This document shows, in pieces, positions 47,843-58,307 of a stretch of 64,000 bases of DNA. Below the pieces are notes generated by a model that saw only the letters and a program-made list of their open reading frames with translations, made no database searches and was not told where the DNA came from. This DNA comes from Rothia dentocariosa ATCC 17931 (GTDB taxonomy: Bacteria; Actinomycetota; Actinomycetes; Actinomycetales; Micrococcaceae). The stretch lies in contig NC_014643.1 in the NCBI RefSeq assembly GCF_000164695.2, positions 2,294,001-2,358,000 of the forward strand, read 5' to 3'. The position numbers were made by a program, and so were the translations under genes. Each line of letters starts with the position of its first letter. Positions within the stretch are counted from its first letter, which is position 1.

Positions 47843-50575
47843 ATGGCTGAAAATACTCAGGGCTCAGACTCGCCCGCACAGATTAACGTTCCTGATCGTC
47901 CCGCGCTCGAAGGCCTCGAAGACAAACTCTCCGAGCGCTGGGCACAGCAGAAAACCTACGCCTTCGACGAGAACACGACGCGCGAACATGTCTATTCGAT
48001 TGATACCCCACCGCCGACCGCATCCGGCTCGCTCCATGTGGGGCACATGTTCTCCTACACTCAAACCGACGTCATCGCCCGCTACCAGCGTATGAGCGGC
48101 AAGAACGTCTTCTATCCTTTGGGCTGGGATGATAACGGTCTGCCCACCGAACGTCGCGTACAAAACTACTACGGTGTACTGTGCGACCCTTCCGTTCCCG
48201 ATAACCCAGATTTTCGCCAGCTGATTCCGCTCAAGGCCGATGGCTCACCCAAACCCGACCGCAGCCAAGCAAAGTGGCCACGTATTTCACGCAATAACTT
48301 CATTGAGCTATGTGAAGAACTCGCTGTTGAAGACGAGAAAGTTTTCGAGCATCTTTTCACAACCCTGGGGCTTTCCGTCGACTGGTCCCATACCTACCGC
48401 ACCATAGATGCGCATTCACGCAAAGTCTCACAGCTTGCATTCCTCAAAGACCTTGAGGCTGGTAATGCTTATATGGCGGAGGCACCGACCATGTGGGATG
48501 TTACCTTCCGAACTGCCGTAGCGCAGGCCGAGCTTGAAGATAAGGAACGCGACGGAGCCTACCACCGTATCAGCTTCCACCGCGAAAATGGCGAAAAAGT
48601 CTGGATTGAGACTACCCGCCCCGAGCTGTTGCCCTCCTGCGTGGCATTGGTGGCGCATCCCGATGATGAACGGTATCAGCCGCTCTTCGGAACGAAAGTG
48701 ACTTCTCCTCTATTCGGCGTTGAGGTCGAGGTGATGGCGCATCCGCTGGCTCAGCCTGATAAGGGAGCCGGCATCGCTATGATCTGTACCTTTGGTGATA
48801 CCACCGACGTTACCTGGTGGCGCGAATTGCAGCTTCCGACCCGAGCCCTCATCGGGCGTGACGGCCGTTTCTCCCGCGAGACTCCCGAATGGATTACCTC
48901 TGCCGAAGGCCGCGAACGCTACGAGCGCATGGCGGGCACCACCGTCTTTACCGGTCAGAAGACCGTAGTTGAAATGCTTGTTGAAACTGGCGAGATGGAG
49001 GGTGAGCCGAAAAAGATTAAACACCCCGTCAAGTTCTATGAGAAGGGCGATAAGCCTCTTGAGATCGTGGCTTCACGCCAGTGGTATATTCGCAACGGTG
49101 GTCGCGACGCCGAGCGCCGCGAAAAGCTTATTGAGCGCGGACGCGAAATCAACTGGGTTCCCTCCTTTATGCGCAGCCGCTACGAAAACTGGGTGGAAGG
49201 CCTTAACGGCGACTGGCTGATTTCCCGTCAGCGTTTCTTCGGCGTTCCGTTCCCGCTCTGGTACCCGCTTGATGCCGAGGGTGATCCGGATTATGAAAAC
49301 CCGATTCTGCCGGCTGAGGATATGCTTCCGGTGGATCCGGCCTCGCAGGCTGCCCCCGGATATTCGGAAGACCAGCGTGGTGTACCTGGCGGATTTATTG
49401 CCGATCCAGATGTTCTCGATACCTGGGCTACTTCTTCACTCACCCCGCAAATTGCAACCGGCTGGGCTACAGATCCTGAGCTGCATGCGAAGACCTTCCC
49501 GATGGATCTTCGCCCGCAGGGACACGATATTATTCGTACCTGGCTCTTCTCCACCGCTGTGCGCGCCGAGACCCTTGCGTCCTCTGTACCTTGGTATAAC
49601 ACTGCGCTGTCGGGATGGATTCTTGACCCCGACCGCAAGAAAATGTCGAAGTCTAAGGGCAATGTTGTTGTCCCGCACGATGTACTCGATAAATACGGTT
49701 CGGATGCGGTACGCTACTGGGCGGCCTCGGCCCGATTAGGTGCCGATACCGCCTATGACGAAGGTCAGATGAAGATCGGCCGCCGCCTGGCAATTAAACT
49801 TCTCAACGCCTCAAAGTTCGTGCTGAATTTGGGTGCTACCGAGAAATCGGTGATTACCTCGCAGTCTCAGGGGCAGGTGCTTACCAACGCGCTGGATCGC
49901 TCCTTGCTTGTGCGTTTGGCGTACCTCATTGAGGAAGCAACTGCAGCTTTCGAGAAATACGAATACGCTCGTGCCCTCCAGATTGCAGAGAGTTTCTTCT
50001 GGTCTTTCACTGACGATTTCGTGGAACTCATTAAAGACCGCGCCTACGGCGCTCGTGGCGAGACCGAGCAGGCTTCTGTGCTGGCGGCTCTCGCCACCAC
50101 TCTGGATGCGCTTCTGCGGCTCTTCGCGCCTTTCCTGCCGTTTGTGACCGAAGAGATTTGGTCGTGGTGGCGTGAGGGCAGCGTGCACCGCGCATCCTGG
50201 CCACAGGCTCTGCCGGTTCTTGAAGGTGCATTATTGGCGGAGTATGCAGCAAACAACCCAACTGCCGGTATTTCGGCACAGTGGGTACTTGCTGATGTGA
50301 ATCCCGCCCAGATTGAGAACCTCAAGCAGGTTCTTCCCGATGTCGCAGAAGCACTTGGCGGTCTGCGTAAGGCGAAGAGCGATGCAAAGGTTAAGCAGCG
50401 TACCGAGGTCGAGTCTGCTACGATTGCCGCCTCTCAGGAGCAGCTGGAGCGCATCCAGTCTGGTCTTGAGGATTTACGGGCGGCAGGCAACGCTCGCGAG
50501 GTTTCTCTGGTGCCTTCGGAAGGCGAACTTGAAGTTCGTGATGTAGTGCTTGTTGTAGAAGAAGCTACCGAGTAG
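47843..50575 (+). CDS. valS: Valyl-tRNA synthetase
   Basis: 910 residues. Charges tRNA-Val. Class I signature HVGH at residues 65-68 in PPPTASGSLHVGHMF and KMSKS near residue 600. The editing domain, anticodon-binding part and a C-terminal coiled stretch (about 840-910) are in order. The insertion RRVQNYYGVLCDPS marks the shorter-lineage ValS found in actinobacteria. No T-box is visible upstream. Strong terminator follows. Confidence 0.97.
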   Translation: MAENTQGSDSPAQINVPDRPALEGLEDKLSERWAQQKTYAFDENTTREHVYSIDTPPPTASGSLHVGHMFSYTQTDVIARYQRMSGKNVFYPLGWDDNGLPTERRVQNYYGVLCDPSVPDNPDFRQLIPLKADGSPKPDRSQAKWPRISRNNFIELCEELAVEDEKVFEHLFTTLGLSVDWSHTYRTIDAHSRKVSQLAFLKDLEAGNAYMAEAPTMWDVTFRTAVAQAELEDKERDGAYHRISFHRENGEKVWIETTRPELLPSCVALVAHPDDERYQPLFGTKVTSPLFGVEVEVMAHPLAQPDKGAGIAMICTFGDTTDVTWWRELQLPTRALIGRDGRFSRETPEWITSAEGRERYERMAGTTVFTGQKTVVEMLVETGEMEGEPKKIKHPVKFYEKGDKPLEIVASRQWYIRNGGRDAERREKLIERGREINWVPSFMRSRYENWVEGLNGDWLISRQRFFGVPFPLWYPLDAEGDPDYENPILPAEDMLPVDPASQAAPGYSEDQRGVPGGFIADPDVLDTWATSSLTPQIATGWATDPELHAKTFPMDLRPQGHDIIRTWLFSTAVRAETLASSVPWYNTALSGWILDPDRKKMSKSKGNVVVPHDVLDKYGSDAVRYWAASARLGADTAYDEGQMKIGRRLAIKLLNASKFVLNLGATEKSVITSQSQGQVLTNALDRSLLVRLAYLIEEATAAFEKYEYARALQIAESFFWSFTDDFVELIKDRAYGARGETEQASVLAALATTLDALLRLFAPFLPFVTEEIWSWWREGSVHRASWPQALPVLEGALLAEYAANNPTAGISAQWVLADVNPAQIENLKQVLPDVAEALGGLRKAKSDAKVKQRTEVESATIAASQEQLERIQSGLEDLRAAGNAREVSLVPSEGELEVRDVVLVVEEATE

Positions 50576-50637
50576 TCTCTCTAGAACAGCCACGTTCTCA
50601 CGTTGTTTCTGGATATGCCGCATGGCATAGACTCCGT

Positions 50638-50670
50638 GCTGGAGCGAAGAATTAGGTTCTTCGCTCCAGC
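50638..50670 (+). terminator. Terminator after valS
   Basis: 14-bp perfect stem GCTGGAGCGAAGAA / TTCTTCGCTCCAGC with a 5-nt loop, then ATTTTTTAT. Strong intrinsic terminator on the plus strand. Confidence 0.95.
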
Positions 50671-50799
50671 ATTTTTTATATGGTGGGGAACGGTTCAGCG
50701 AAACGACGCCCTATTGCGCACCGCCCTATGGTAGCCTGTAGAATTCACATAAGCGCCGAACGCGCAAACGCACAGATTATGCAGGCAGAAGGAATCCCC

Positions 50800-52311
50800 A
50801 TGTCACATAAACCTTCTGACATTATTGATGAGGGTGTAGCAGAAGAACATGTTATGGCGAGCAAACCTGTGACGGTCGCGCCTCCAACATCTCCTCCAGT
50901 GTATCGGGGCGACTTTGAGTCGCGCGGCGAGCATAAGGATATTATTCCGAGGACCTTCTGGGTTGGTATTTGGGATACGGCTTTTTTCACGCTAGCAGGT
51001 ATAGCCTCTGTGGTGCTTACCGTTCTGATCCTGCTTAATACCGTGGGACATTCTTGGTGGGGCATTCCGATTGCACTTTCGTTCTGGGCAGTCACCGCTT
51101 ATTTGACGCTCCCCCGATTTCACGCGATCATGACGCGCATCTATGTTCCCGACTATTTTATTGGGCGCACCCGCACCCCGGATGGATTATTAGGCGACCC
51201 CGTCAATATCGGTATTATCGGCTCAGAAGAGCAAATTCACCAGGTGATGCAGGATGCTGGCTGGACTCGCGCGGATGAAGTCACTTTGGGTTCCAGCTGG
51301 AAGATTATTGTTTCGACAATTACCCGAAAATCCTATAGTGAAGCACCGGTATCTCCTCTCAAGATTTTTGGGCGAGTACAGTCTTTTGCGTATCAGCAGG
51401 AGGTTGACGGGAACCCGGAGAAACGCCATCATGTGCGGTTTTGGCGAACTCCGGATGGCTGGCTGCTTCCCGGTGGCCATCGTGTCGATTGGCTGGCGGC
51501 AGGAACCTATGATTCAGGGGTCGGCTTTAGCTTTTTCACCCTGCAGGTGACGCATCGGATCGATGCCGATACGGATTTTGAGCGTGATTATATTGTCGAG
51601 TCTATTCAGTATGCGCATCCGAGCACACGGGTAGATATTATCGAAGATTTTTCGACCGGTTACCACTCTCGAAACGGTGGTGGAGATACAATTCGTACGG
51701 ACGGCGCGCTGCCTATTATCACGCTGAGCAATGAGGGCGTTAAAGACCCGCGCCAGGTTAAAGACCTAAACTTGGCGAGCGCTCATGACCTAGCTTATGA
51801 GATGCCTGCGGGTCTGCTGATAGCCTCTGTGATGATGATTATTTCAACTCTCTTAGAGCTTGCTAACGCGGTTCTGACTGTAATTAATCATCAGGAATTA
51901 CGCAGCACGGTACTCAGAAGCGATGCGAGTGAAGAAGTTACGGCCTTGCTTGCCGGGGAGCAGGGGCAAACATTTTTGACGGTGCTGAGCGGTGTGCTTC
52001 TTGCGGTAACTCTTGTCTTCTCTCTCGTACACCTATTTCTGCTCTGGAGTACGCTCCGGGGCTCGTCGAAGGCTCGTCGTCTGGTTCTCTTGCTCCTTGC
52101 GGTGAGTTTTACAGTAACCGCTGGCGGTGTTATCTGGGGGCACCAGCATATGCCATTGAGCGCGCTTTTCTTCCAGCTTGGAGTCAGTGTTTTTGCCATG
52201 CTGGGTTTCACCTCGGATGCGGCGGTCAGCTATACGGCTGCACGCACATTCCATATGCGCGATATTCGTTTGCGGCATCGGGGTTCTCGGCGAAAGCAAA
52301 CGAGTAGCTAA
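50800..52311 (+). CDS. Membrane protein with LssY C-terminal-like domain
   Basis: 503 residues from ATG 50800, chosen because AAGGA lies 6 nt upstream. The first 50 residues are charged and cytosolic. Two membrane helices follow (TAFFTLAGIASVVLTVLILL and WWGIPIALSFWAVTAYLTL). The next 220 form a soluble domain like the C-terminus of LssY: GDPVNIGIIGSEEQIHQVM, WKIIVSTI, HHVRFWRTPDGWLLPGGHRVDW, YDSGVGFS. Four more helices end the chain. Function unknown; LssY_C proteins are often near lipid or glycan enzymes (family knowledge). Single gene. Confidence 0.8.
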   Translation: MSHKPSDIIDEGVAEEHVMASKPVTVAPPTSPPVYRGDFESRGEHKDIIPRTFWVGIWDTAFFTLAGIASVVLTVLILLNTVGHSWWGIPIALSFWAVTAYLTLPRFHAIMTRIYVPDYFIGRTRTPDGLLGDPVNIGIIGSEEQIHQVMQDAGWTRADEVTLGSSWKIIVSTITRKSYSEAPVSPLKIFGRVQSFAYQQEVDGNPEKRHHVRFWRTPDGWLLPGGHRVDWLAAGTYDSGVGFSFFTLQVTHRIDADTDFERDYIVESIQYAHPSTRVDIIEDFSTGYHSRNGGGDTIRTDGALPIITLSNEGVKDPRQVKDLNLASAHDLAYEMPAGLLIASVMMIISTLLELANAVLTVINHQELRSTVLRSDASEEVTALLAGEQGQTFLTVLSGVLLAVTLVFSLVHLFLLWSTLRGSSKARRLVLLLLAVSFTVTAGGVIWGHQHMPLSALFFQLGVSVFAMLGFTSDAAVSYTAARTFHMRDIRLRHRGSRRKQTSS

Positions 52312-52322
52312 TTCAAATACGC

Positions 52323-52371
52323 ATAGCTGAGCCGTTACGCCCCTCCAGAGAAAGCGTAACGGCTCAGCTAT
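52323..52371. terminator. Bidirectional terminator, 18-bp stem
   Basis: Perfect arms ATAGCTGAGCCGTTACGC / GCGTAACGGCTCAGCTAT with a 13-nt loop, between convergent genes. Confidence 0.9.
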
Positions 52372-52388
52372 AGTACATAGTAAATCTA

Positions 52389-53015
52389 CTACCCGTCTTC
52401 GCCGTGGAAGATAGGTCCCACGGTACGACTGCGCTTGAGCTCAAAGAACCCGGGATACGATGCCATTGCTACGGCACCGTCAAAGACCTTACCGGCTTCT
52501 TCACCATGCGGTGCGGGCGAGAGCACGGGACCGAAGAAAGCTACATCGTTAATCGCAAGAAGCGGCACGCCAACATCATCGCCGACCTTATCAAGCGCAT
52601 CTGCTGTCGAGGCGCGTAACTGCGTATCGTATTCGTCGGTGGTAGCGTACTGAATCAGGTCCGCAGGCAAATTCGCTTCTTTGAGAGCTTCCTCAATAGC
52701 AGGCAAAAATTTGTCTCCTTCAGAGATGTTCTTCTGATGGTGGATCTGCTCGCCCAGAGCATCGTAGAGAGCCTTCAAAACGTCGTCACCGTGGAGTTCG
52801 CGGGCGGCAGCCACTACACGGGCGGGGCCCCAGGTGTTGTCGATCATAGCGCGGTATCCAGGATCAAGTTCGCGTCCTTCGTTCAGAACAGCGAGTGAGA
52901 ATGGGCGCCAATGCACCTGAATATCACGCACCTTCTGCACCTCGCCAATCCAGCGCGAGGTAATCCAACACCACGGGCAGGTAGGGTCGAACCAAAAATC
53001 AACGGTTGTTGTCAC
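52389..53015 (-). CDS. Mycothiol-dependent DsbA-family reductase (Rv2466c-like)
   Basis: 208 residues. Close in pattern to M. tuberculosis Rv2466c, a mycothiol-dependent reductase: VDFWFDPTCPWCWITSRWI, YDTQLRASTADALDKVGDDVG, VAFFGPVLSPAPHGEEAG, and ASYPGFFELKRSRT. The active site is CPWC near residue 13-16. Cytosolic redox enzyme; Rv2466c also activates nitro compounds. Start is GTG 53015 (AAAGGA 8 nt before), not ATG 53036, whose frame holds the ribosome site. Confidence 0.93.
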   Translation of the reverse strand: MTTTVDFWFDPTCPWCWITSRWIGEVQKVRDIQVHWRPFSLAVLNEGRELDPGYRAMIDNTWGPARVVAAARELHGDDVLKALYDALGEQIHHQKNISEGDKFLPAIEEALKEANLPADLIQYATTDEYDTQLRASTADALDKVGDDVGVPLLAINDVAFFGPVLSPAPHGEEAGKVFDGAVAMASYPGFFELKRSRTVGPIFHGEDG

Positions 53016-53108
53016 GAGGGTATTTCCTTTCATCATTGTATAAGCTCAAACCTCATCGAGACCTCCAATATTCCGCCAGGTTCTCACCTTTCACCTTGCA
53101 CGAATAAC

Positions 53109-54464
53109 CTACGCGGCCTTCTTCTTGGCGCGAGTACGAGCACTCTTAGAGGACTTTTCATCAGCCTCAAGAACGTATACGGGTTCAGCACCAGTGCGCA
53201 CGGTATCTTCTGTGATTACCACGGAGGTAACGTCCTGACGGTCAGGAACCTCAAACATAATCGGTTGCAGAATACCCTCCATCATGGAGCGCAGCCCGCG
53301 TGCCCCGGTCTTACGGGTTTCTGCAAGCTCGGCGACCGCGTGCAAAGCATCATCTTCAAAGATAAGCTCAACGCCATCAAGCGCAAAGAGATGCTTATAC
53401 TGCTTCAGCAAAGCATTTTTAGGCTTCGTAAGAATCTGTTCAAGCTCTTCGGTGGTGAGTTCTTTCAACGTAGAGATCACAGGCAAACGACCGATTAGCT
53501 CAGGGATGATACCGTAGTGGGTCAGATCTTCGGGCATGATCTGCGAAAGCGTCTGATCAGTATCCGGTGCGGCGGTCAGCTCGGCCCCAAAGCCTATACT
53601 GGTTCGATCGGTGCGGGCTAGGATCCTGTCTTCCAGCCCATCGAAAGCACCAGCGACAATAAAGAGAATATTTGAGGTTTCAATCTCAAGATTGGTATGT
53701 GCCGGATGTTTACGTCCGCCCTCTGGAGGAACCGTTGCCAGAGTACCTTCAATAATCTTCAAAAGCGCCTGCTGCACGCCTTCCCCCGAGACATCGCGGG
53801 TAATAGATAGGTTTTCTCCGCCTTTGCGGGCAATCTTATCGATTTCGTCAATATAGATAATGCCGTGCTGCGCCTTCTCGACATCACCGTCGGCGGCATT
53901 AATGAGTCGAAGCAGAATATTCTCGACATCGTCGCCAACGTACCCAGCTTCGGTGAGCGTAGTAGCGTCGACAATGGCGAAAGGAACATCAAGCTTCTTT
54001 GCAAGAGACTGCGCAAGATAAGTTTTTCCGCTGCCGGTGGGACCAATCATCAGAATATTAGATTTTCCCAGGTCTACGGATTCACCCGCAGTTGCCGAAA
54101 GGGTTCGGGAGTGAAGTACCGGATTGTTTAAGTCATGGATGCGCTTGTAGTGGTTATAGACCGCCACCGCCAAGGTGCGTTTTGCAGAATCTTGACCGAT
54201 CACATAATCATGCAGATAGCTGTAAATCTCGCGAGGAGTGGAGAGTTTCTTGATCTTTTTGGTCTGCGGCTTCTTTGTTTTTTGCCGTTCCTCATGCAAA
54301 ATCTCGTTGCATAGTGCAATACATTCATCGCAAATGGAGACATGCGGACCGATCACAATCTTGAAAACCTGGGTACGCGTCTTAGAACAGAATGAGCAAC
54401 GCATACCCGGAGCAACAGTCTTCTTGTTTTCTTCCGTACCACCGGTGTTGTCGGTGTTAGCCAC
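53109..54464 (-). CDS. clpX: ClpX ATPase subunit of ClpXP protease
   Basis: 451 residues. AAA+ unfoldase that feeds proteins to ClpP. The N-terminal zinc domain has CSFC and CDEC (about 22-52). [12 protein letters not shown] (Walker A), [12 protein letters not shown] (Walker B), and the sensor/arginine regions follow; [13 protein letters not shown] ends the AAA part. Lys/Arg-rich tail. Start is GTG 54464 with AAGGAG 6 nt upstream. clpP2 is 274 bp upstream with a hairpin in the gap, so clpX may have its own promoter. Confidence 0.97.
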   Translation of the reverse strand: MANTDNTGGTEENKKTVAPGMRCSFCSKTRTQVFKIVIGPHVSICDECIALCNEILHEERQKTKKPQTKKIKKLSTPREIYSYLHDYVIGQDSAKRTLAVAVYNHYKRIHDLNNPVLHSRTLSATAGESVDLGKSNILMIGPTGSGKTYLAQSLAKKLDVPFAIVDATTLTEAGYVGDDVENILLRLINAADGDVEKAQHGIIYIDEIDKIARKGGENLSITRDVSGEGVQQALLKIIEGTLATVPPEGGRKHPAHTNLEIETSNILFIVAGAFDGLEDRILARTDRTSIGFGAELTAAPDTDQTLSQIMPEDLTHYGIIPELIGRLPVISTLKELTTEELEQILTKPKNALLKQYKHLFALDGVELIFEDDALHAVAELAETRKTGARGLRSMMEGILQPIMFEVPDRQDVTSVVITEDTVRTGAEPVYVLEADEKSSKSARTRAKKKAA

Positions 54465-54650
54465 GCGCCCTCTCCTTTCTACGAGTGTTTGCAAGCTATC
54501 ACAAGGTGCTTGTTACCAGGCTACCCTAGTTTTTCGCTGAGGTGTGAAGACAGGCTGTCACTGTGATGCGGCGTGTCGTATTCTATGTAATTTGACAATT
54601 ATGACGCTGTGTAACTTGAGGTTTTATGTACTTTTTGGGGTATAACGTAT

Positions 54651-54686
54651 AGGTGCCGCATCCTCAATTTTGAGGATGCGGCACCT
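54651..54686 (-). terminator. Terminator after clpP1P2
   Basis: 17-bp perfect stem AGGTGCCGCATCCTCAA / TTGAGGATGCGGCACCT with a 2-base loop, beyond the clpP2 stop. Confidence 0.85.
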
Positions 54687-54737
54687 AATAGTAATCGTAT
54701 ATACGTTTAGACAACAGAAAGGACTACACTCATATTT

Positions 54738-55412
54738 CTAATCGTGCGACGTAGCAGTATTGGTAGCAGGCTTGTTAAGTTTACGCGAATCCAGTACCTT
54801 ATCCACTAAACCGTATTCTTGAGCGGCAGCAGCAGTTAGAATATTATCGCGCTCGATCGAACGGTCAACTTCCTCATAGGTCTTGCCGGAGTGCAGAGCC
54901 AGGGTTTGTGCAGTCCACTCACGCATACGCATAACTTCGTTCGCGTGAATCTCAAGGTCAGATGCCTGTCCGCCTTGCTGTCCGCTTAGGGCGGGCTGGT
55001 GAATAAGCACGCGAGCATTCGGAAGAGCCAAACGCTTACCCGGGGTTCCAGCAGCCAAAAGCACTGCCGCAGCCGATGCAGCCTGACCCAAGCATACGGT
55101 CTGAATCTCGGGGCGAATAAACTGCATGGTGTCATAGATGGCGGTCATTGCCGTAAAAGAACCACCGGGAGAGTTGATGTACAGGGTAATATCGCGGTCG
55201 GGGTCTTGGGCCTCAAGCACGAGAAGCTGAGCCATAATATCATCTGCCGAAGCGTCATCAACCTGGGTACCCAAGAAAATAATGCGATCCTCAAATAGCT
55301 TGGCGTACGGATCTTGACGCTTATAACCGTAGGGGGTACGTTCCTCAAAGCTGGGGAGCACGTAACGGTTCGAGGGCATCTGCGGTGCAGAATCTTGAGG
55401 TAGGTAGTTCAT
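54738..55412 (-). CDS. clpP2: ATP-dependent Clp protease proteolytic subunit, second copy
   Basis: 224 residues. Serine protease subunit. Catalytic Ser in [11 protein letters not shown], His in VLIHQP, and Asp further on in [18 protein letters not shown]. The N-terminal 20 residues (from [10 protein letters not shown]) may be processed. It pairs with the product of 55430-56068 to form a mixed tetradecamer, as known in mycobacteria. Spaced 17 bp after clpP1, one operon. Confidence 0.96.
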   Translation of the reverse strand: MNYLPQDSAPQMPSNRYVLPSFEERTPYGYKRQDPYAKLFEDRIIFLGTQVDDASADDIMAQLLVLEAQDPDRDITLYINSPGGSFTAMTAIYDTMQFIRPEIQTVCLGQAASAAAVLLAAGTPGKRLALPNARVLIHQPALSGQQGGQASDLEIHANEVMRMREWTAQTLALHSGKTYEEVDRSIERDNILTAAAAQEYGLVDKVLDSRKLNKPATNTATSHD

Positions 55413-55429
55413 ATGTGTATTTCCCCTCT

Positions 55430-56068
55430 TTACTTACCCTCGGCGGTCAGATTACCGCCAGTGGATAGTGCGATGTGATCGAAGAAGCCGTATTCCAAGC
55501 CCTCTTCAGCGGTAAACCAGTTATCACGGTCATTGTCTTTCAGAATGGTCTCAAGGCTTTTACCGGTACGTTCAGCCGTGATCTCTGCCAGACGTTTTTT
55601 CATATCTAAGATGAGTTCTGCTTGAGTACGGATGTCAGATGCGGTACCACCAATACCACCAAGCGGCTGGTGCATCAGGATTCGGGCATTGGGGGTCGCA
55701 TAACGTTTGCCCATGGCACCTGCTGTCAGAAGGAACTGTCCCATAGATGCAGCCATACCGGTTACTACGGTCACCACGTCATTCGGAATGAGCTGCATTG
55801 TGTCGTAAATAGCCATGCCAGCGGTCACCGAGCCACCGGGAGAGTTAATGTACAGGTAAATATCTGCCTCGGGATCTTCAGCCGATAGCAACAACATCTG
55901 TGAACAAATTAAGTTTGCGTTTGAGTCCCTTACTTCAGACCCCAGCCAAATAATACGTTCCTTAAGCAGGCGATTATAGACGTAATCTTCCTGCCCTGTG
56001 ACGGGGTTAGCAGCCATAGTCGGGGTGTTATTCCCAGATCCAACAGGCAGAGGCATGTAGCTAGACAT
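55430..56068 (-). CDS. clpP1: ATP-dependent Clp protease proteolytic subunit, first copy
   Basis: 212 residues. Catalytic Ser in [11 protein letters not shown], His in ILMHQPLGG, Asp in [20 protein letters not shown]. An N-terminal stretch (about 1-20) precedes the family core and may be cleaved. First gene of clpP1-clpP2. A ClgR-like palindrome is 115-132 bp upstream of the start. Confidence 0.96.
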   Translation of the reverse strand: MSSYMPLPVGSGNNTPTMAANPVTGQEDYVYNRLLKERIIWLGSEVRDSNANLICSQMLLLSAEDPEADIYLYINSPGGSVTAGMAIYDTMQLIPNDVVTVVTGMAASMGQFLLTAGAMGKRYATPNARILMHQPLGGIGGTASDIRTQAELILDMKKRLAEITAERTGKSLETILKDNDRDNWFTAEEGLEYGFFDHIALSTGGNLTAEGK

Positions 56069-56182
56069 CTTCCCTCTTCTTCTCGATGGGTTTCACGCGC
56101 TCCCTACCATACGGGCCCGTGAAAATATTCATTGCTACTACAATACCGGGTCATGGCTGTATTCGGGCGGAGTTTCGCCGTA

Positions 56183-56200
56183 GTTCGCCAAAGGGCGAAC
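56183..56200. promoter_or_regulatory. ClgR-like operator upstream of clpP1P2
   Basis: Perfect inverted repeat GTTCGCC-AAAG-GGCGAAC. The half-site GTTCGC and its place match operators of ClgR, the regulator known to activate clpP1P2 in actinobacteria. Published ClgR boxes as I recall them have a slightly different spacer, so identity is tentative. Confidence 0.55.
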
Positions 56201-56268
56201 GTCACTCAGCCCTCAGCACATCATATCCATTTCCGCTGTTGGAGCGTGTGCCAAAACTTAACACAACA

Positions 56269-56316
56269 ATGCGGGCGTGCACCGCAGGATTCTTTCCTGC
56301 GCATGCACGCCCGCAT
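56269..56316 (-). terminator. Terminator after tig
   Basis: 13-bp outer stem ATGCGGGCGTGCA / TGCACGCCCGCAT with an inner GCAGGA/TCCTGC helix, 29 bp beyond the trigger-factor stop. Confidence 0.9.
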
Positions 56317-56344
56317 CCGTTATAGGTATCTGCGGAGAGAAGGA

Positions 56345-57646
56345 CTACTTCTCGTCTTCTTCACCTTCAGAGAGGAACTTGGAAAGGTCTACAGCCTTAC
56401 CCTTAGTGTCTTTGACGACAGCCTTCTTAAGAACTTCGCCTAGAGCCTTGGAGCGGCGTACCTCGCCCACAAGCATTCCGGCCTGGCCGGAACCGTCAAG
56501 CATCTGTGCGAACTGGTTCGGATCCATGCCGTACTGCGAGCTCATGGTGATGATGTAGTTGATCATCTCATTCTGGTTTACTTCAACTTCTTCAGCATCA
56601 GCAATAGCATCAAGCACCATCTCATTCTTAAAGGCGGTCTCGGTGTTCTCACGAACTTCCTGACGGTGCTCTTCGGTATCGTGGTCTTCACCGGCTTCGG
56701 GGTTGTTGAAGTGCTGCTCCAGCTGTTCTTCAATAACCTTTTCAGGTACGGGAACCTCAATCATCTCAATGAGCTTAGCCAGCACCTTATCGCGTGCCTG
56801 TGCGCCCTGCTCGGAGACCTTGGCCTCGGCAACCTGGTTCTTCATGTCTGCTTTAAGCTCATCAACAGTATCGAACTCAGAAGCAAGCTGCGCGAACTCA
56901 TCGTCAACCTCAGGAAGCTCACGCTCCTTAACGGCGGAGAGTTTCACCTTAATGGTTGCGTCCTCCCCCGCGTGATCGCCGCCGGAAAGCGTGGTCTCGA
57001 AAGTTGCATCTTCGCCTGCAGACAGACCGATCAGGGCCTCATCAATACCGTCCACCATGGTGCCGGAACCGATCTGGTAAGACAGGTCGTTTGCTGCGTC
57101 AATTTCCTGACCATCGATTTCAGCGGTGATGTCAATGGTGACAAAATCATTCTTGGCTGCGGGACGCTCAACGTTCTTCAAGGTACCAAAACGCTCACGC
57201 AGAGCTTCGAGAGCCTGCTCTTCGTCTTCTGCAGTAACCTTGATTTCGTCAACCTCAACCTCGATACCCTCATAGTTGGGAAGCTCGATTTCAGGACGAA
57301 CAGTCACGGTGATGTTCAGCTTCACGTCTGCTTCACGGTCGTTCACCGTGGGCTGGCTCTGCACATCAAGTTCGGGCTGCGCCAGCGGGGAGAGCTCATT
57401 CTCACCCAATGCCTGTGAGTAGAAGTCGTTCAAGGCGTCGTTCAGAGATGCTTCGACAATGTAGTCGTAACCTGTGCGCTGCTCAATGAGCTGCTTAGGC
57501 AGCTTGCCCTTACGGAACCCAGGAACGTTAATCTGCTGAGCCAGGTTCTTGTAGGTGCGGTCCAGGTAGGACTTGAACTCTGCGAAGGGAACCTCGACCT
57601 CGATCTTCGCGAGGGTCGGGTTGAGCTTCTCGACGGCGGTCTTCAC
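56345..57646 (-). CDS. tig: Trigger factor
   Basis: 433 residues. Ribosome-bound chaperone with peptidyl-prolyl isomerase activity. Ribosome-binding signature [13 protein letters not shown] near residue 45; FKBP-type middle (about 150-245); helical C-terminal substrate-binding part with acidic tail. Start is GTG 57646 with GAGGAG about 9 nt upstream; a longer frame from 57682 is not needed. The tRNA-Pro gene lies upstream, and clpP1 follows. Confidence 0.96.
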   Translation of the reverse strand: MKTAVEKLNPTLAKIEVEVPFAEFKSYLDRTYKNLAQQINVPGFRKGKLPKQLIEQRTGYDYIVEASLNDALNDFYSQALGENELSPLAQPELDVQSQPTVNDREADVKLNITVTVRPEIELPNYEGIEVEVDEIKVTAEDEEQALEALRERFGTLKNVERPAAKNDFVTIDITAEIDGQEIDAANDLSYQIGSGTMVDGIDEALIGLSAGEDATFETTLSGGDHAGEDATIKVKLSAVKERELPEVDDEFAQLASEFDTVDELKADMKNQVAEAKVSEQGAQARDKVLAKLIEMIEVPVPEKVIEEQLEQHFNNPEAGEDHDTEEHRQEVRENTETAFKNEMVLDAIADAEEVEVNQNEMINYIITMSSQYGMDPNQFAQMLDGSGQAGMLVGEVRRSKALGEVLKKAVVKDTKGKAVDLSKFLSEGEEDEK

Positions 57647-57742
57647 GTCCGTGTTCTCCTCATATAGTCGAATGCGGCACAAGCCTGTGAACCGCAGTTG
57701 GTTACTGGAAAAGGGCGCCGCATATGCGACGCCCGCTTCACG

Positions 57743-57817
57743 TCGGGGCGACAGGATTCGAACCTGCGATCTCCTGCTCCCAAAGCAGGCGCGTTAGCCA
57801 AGCTACGCCACGCCCCG
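57743..57817 (-). tRNA. tRNA-Pro (anticodon TGG)
   Basis: 75-nt cloverleaf on the minus strand: acceptor CGGGGCG/CGCCCCG, D-loop with GGCTAAC, anticodon stem CCTGC/GCAGG, loop TTTGGGA (anticodon TGG), T-arm with GTTCGAATC. Discriminator A; CCA not encoded. Confidence 0.94.
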
Positions 57818-58124
57818 TGAAACGCGAATGCTTTTAGGCATTCGGTTTTTAAGTTTACCGTGTACAAGGATAAATGCCTAACATTCGAATGTCTAATTTA
57901 GAACACGAAAACCTTAAGTCTTTCTGAGGAATGATCTGAGTACGCCCATCTATCATGCATGCTGGCTTATTCAGATGCTTCTGCACGTCCCAGTCTCATC
58001 GGATTGCCGCGTTAAATAGGCTCCTTGTATTCAGGAATTTTTCTAATTCAATACCAGGATGGATACAATCGGCTCTTTGGTGAGAGATTAAAAACCTGTA
58101 AGAGATCCCCGTTTTGGCCTCTCA
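57818..58124. other. Gene-free stretch between tRNA-Pro and decayed tRNA-Gly region
   Basis: AT-rich, with no reading frame of note. The tRNA-Pro promoter should lie near 57820-57870. Confidence 0.5.
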
Positions 58125-58181
58125 GGAAAAACACCCCAGCGCGAAAACACTAAGAGTTTTTATTCCCGAGAGGGGATGACG
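58125..58181 (-). repeat. Decayed copy of tRNA-Gly 3' end plus terminator
   Basis: 58125-58181 resembles 58263-58318 at an offset of 137-138 bp. Shared blocks include GGAAAA..CCCCAG.GCGAA and GAGGGGATGACG (58170-58181 versus 58307-58318, 12 bp identical). The second is the real terminator and 3' end of tRNA-Gly; the first has lost the rest of the tRNA. It may be a relic of duplication or of an integrated element. Confidence 0.6.
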
Positions 58182-58262
58182 AGCTGAAGGGTACAAATTC
58201 CGAGCAAACGAGGCACCAAATCCGTGCCCGTCAGCGATTCCCGTCTCAGATCCTCGGAATAA

Positions 58263-58299
58263 GGAAAACGCCCCAGTGCGAAGCACCAAGGCGTTTTAT
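58263..58299 (-). terminator. Terminator after tRNA-Gly
   Basis: Stem AAAACGCC / GGGCGTTTT around a GTGC-TTC-GCAC tip, followed by T's on the minus strand; directly beyond the tRNA 3' end. Confidence 0.8.
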
Positions 58300-58307
58300 A
58301 TATACCG

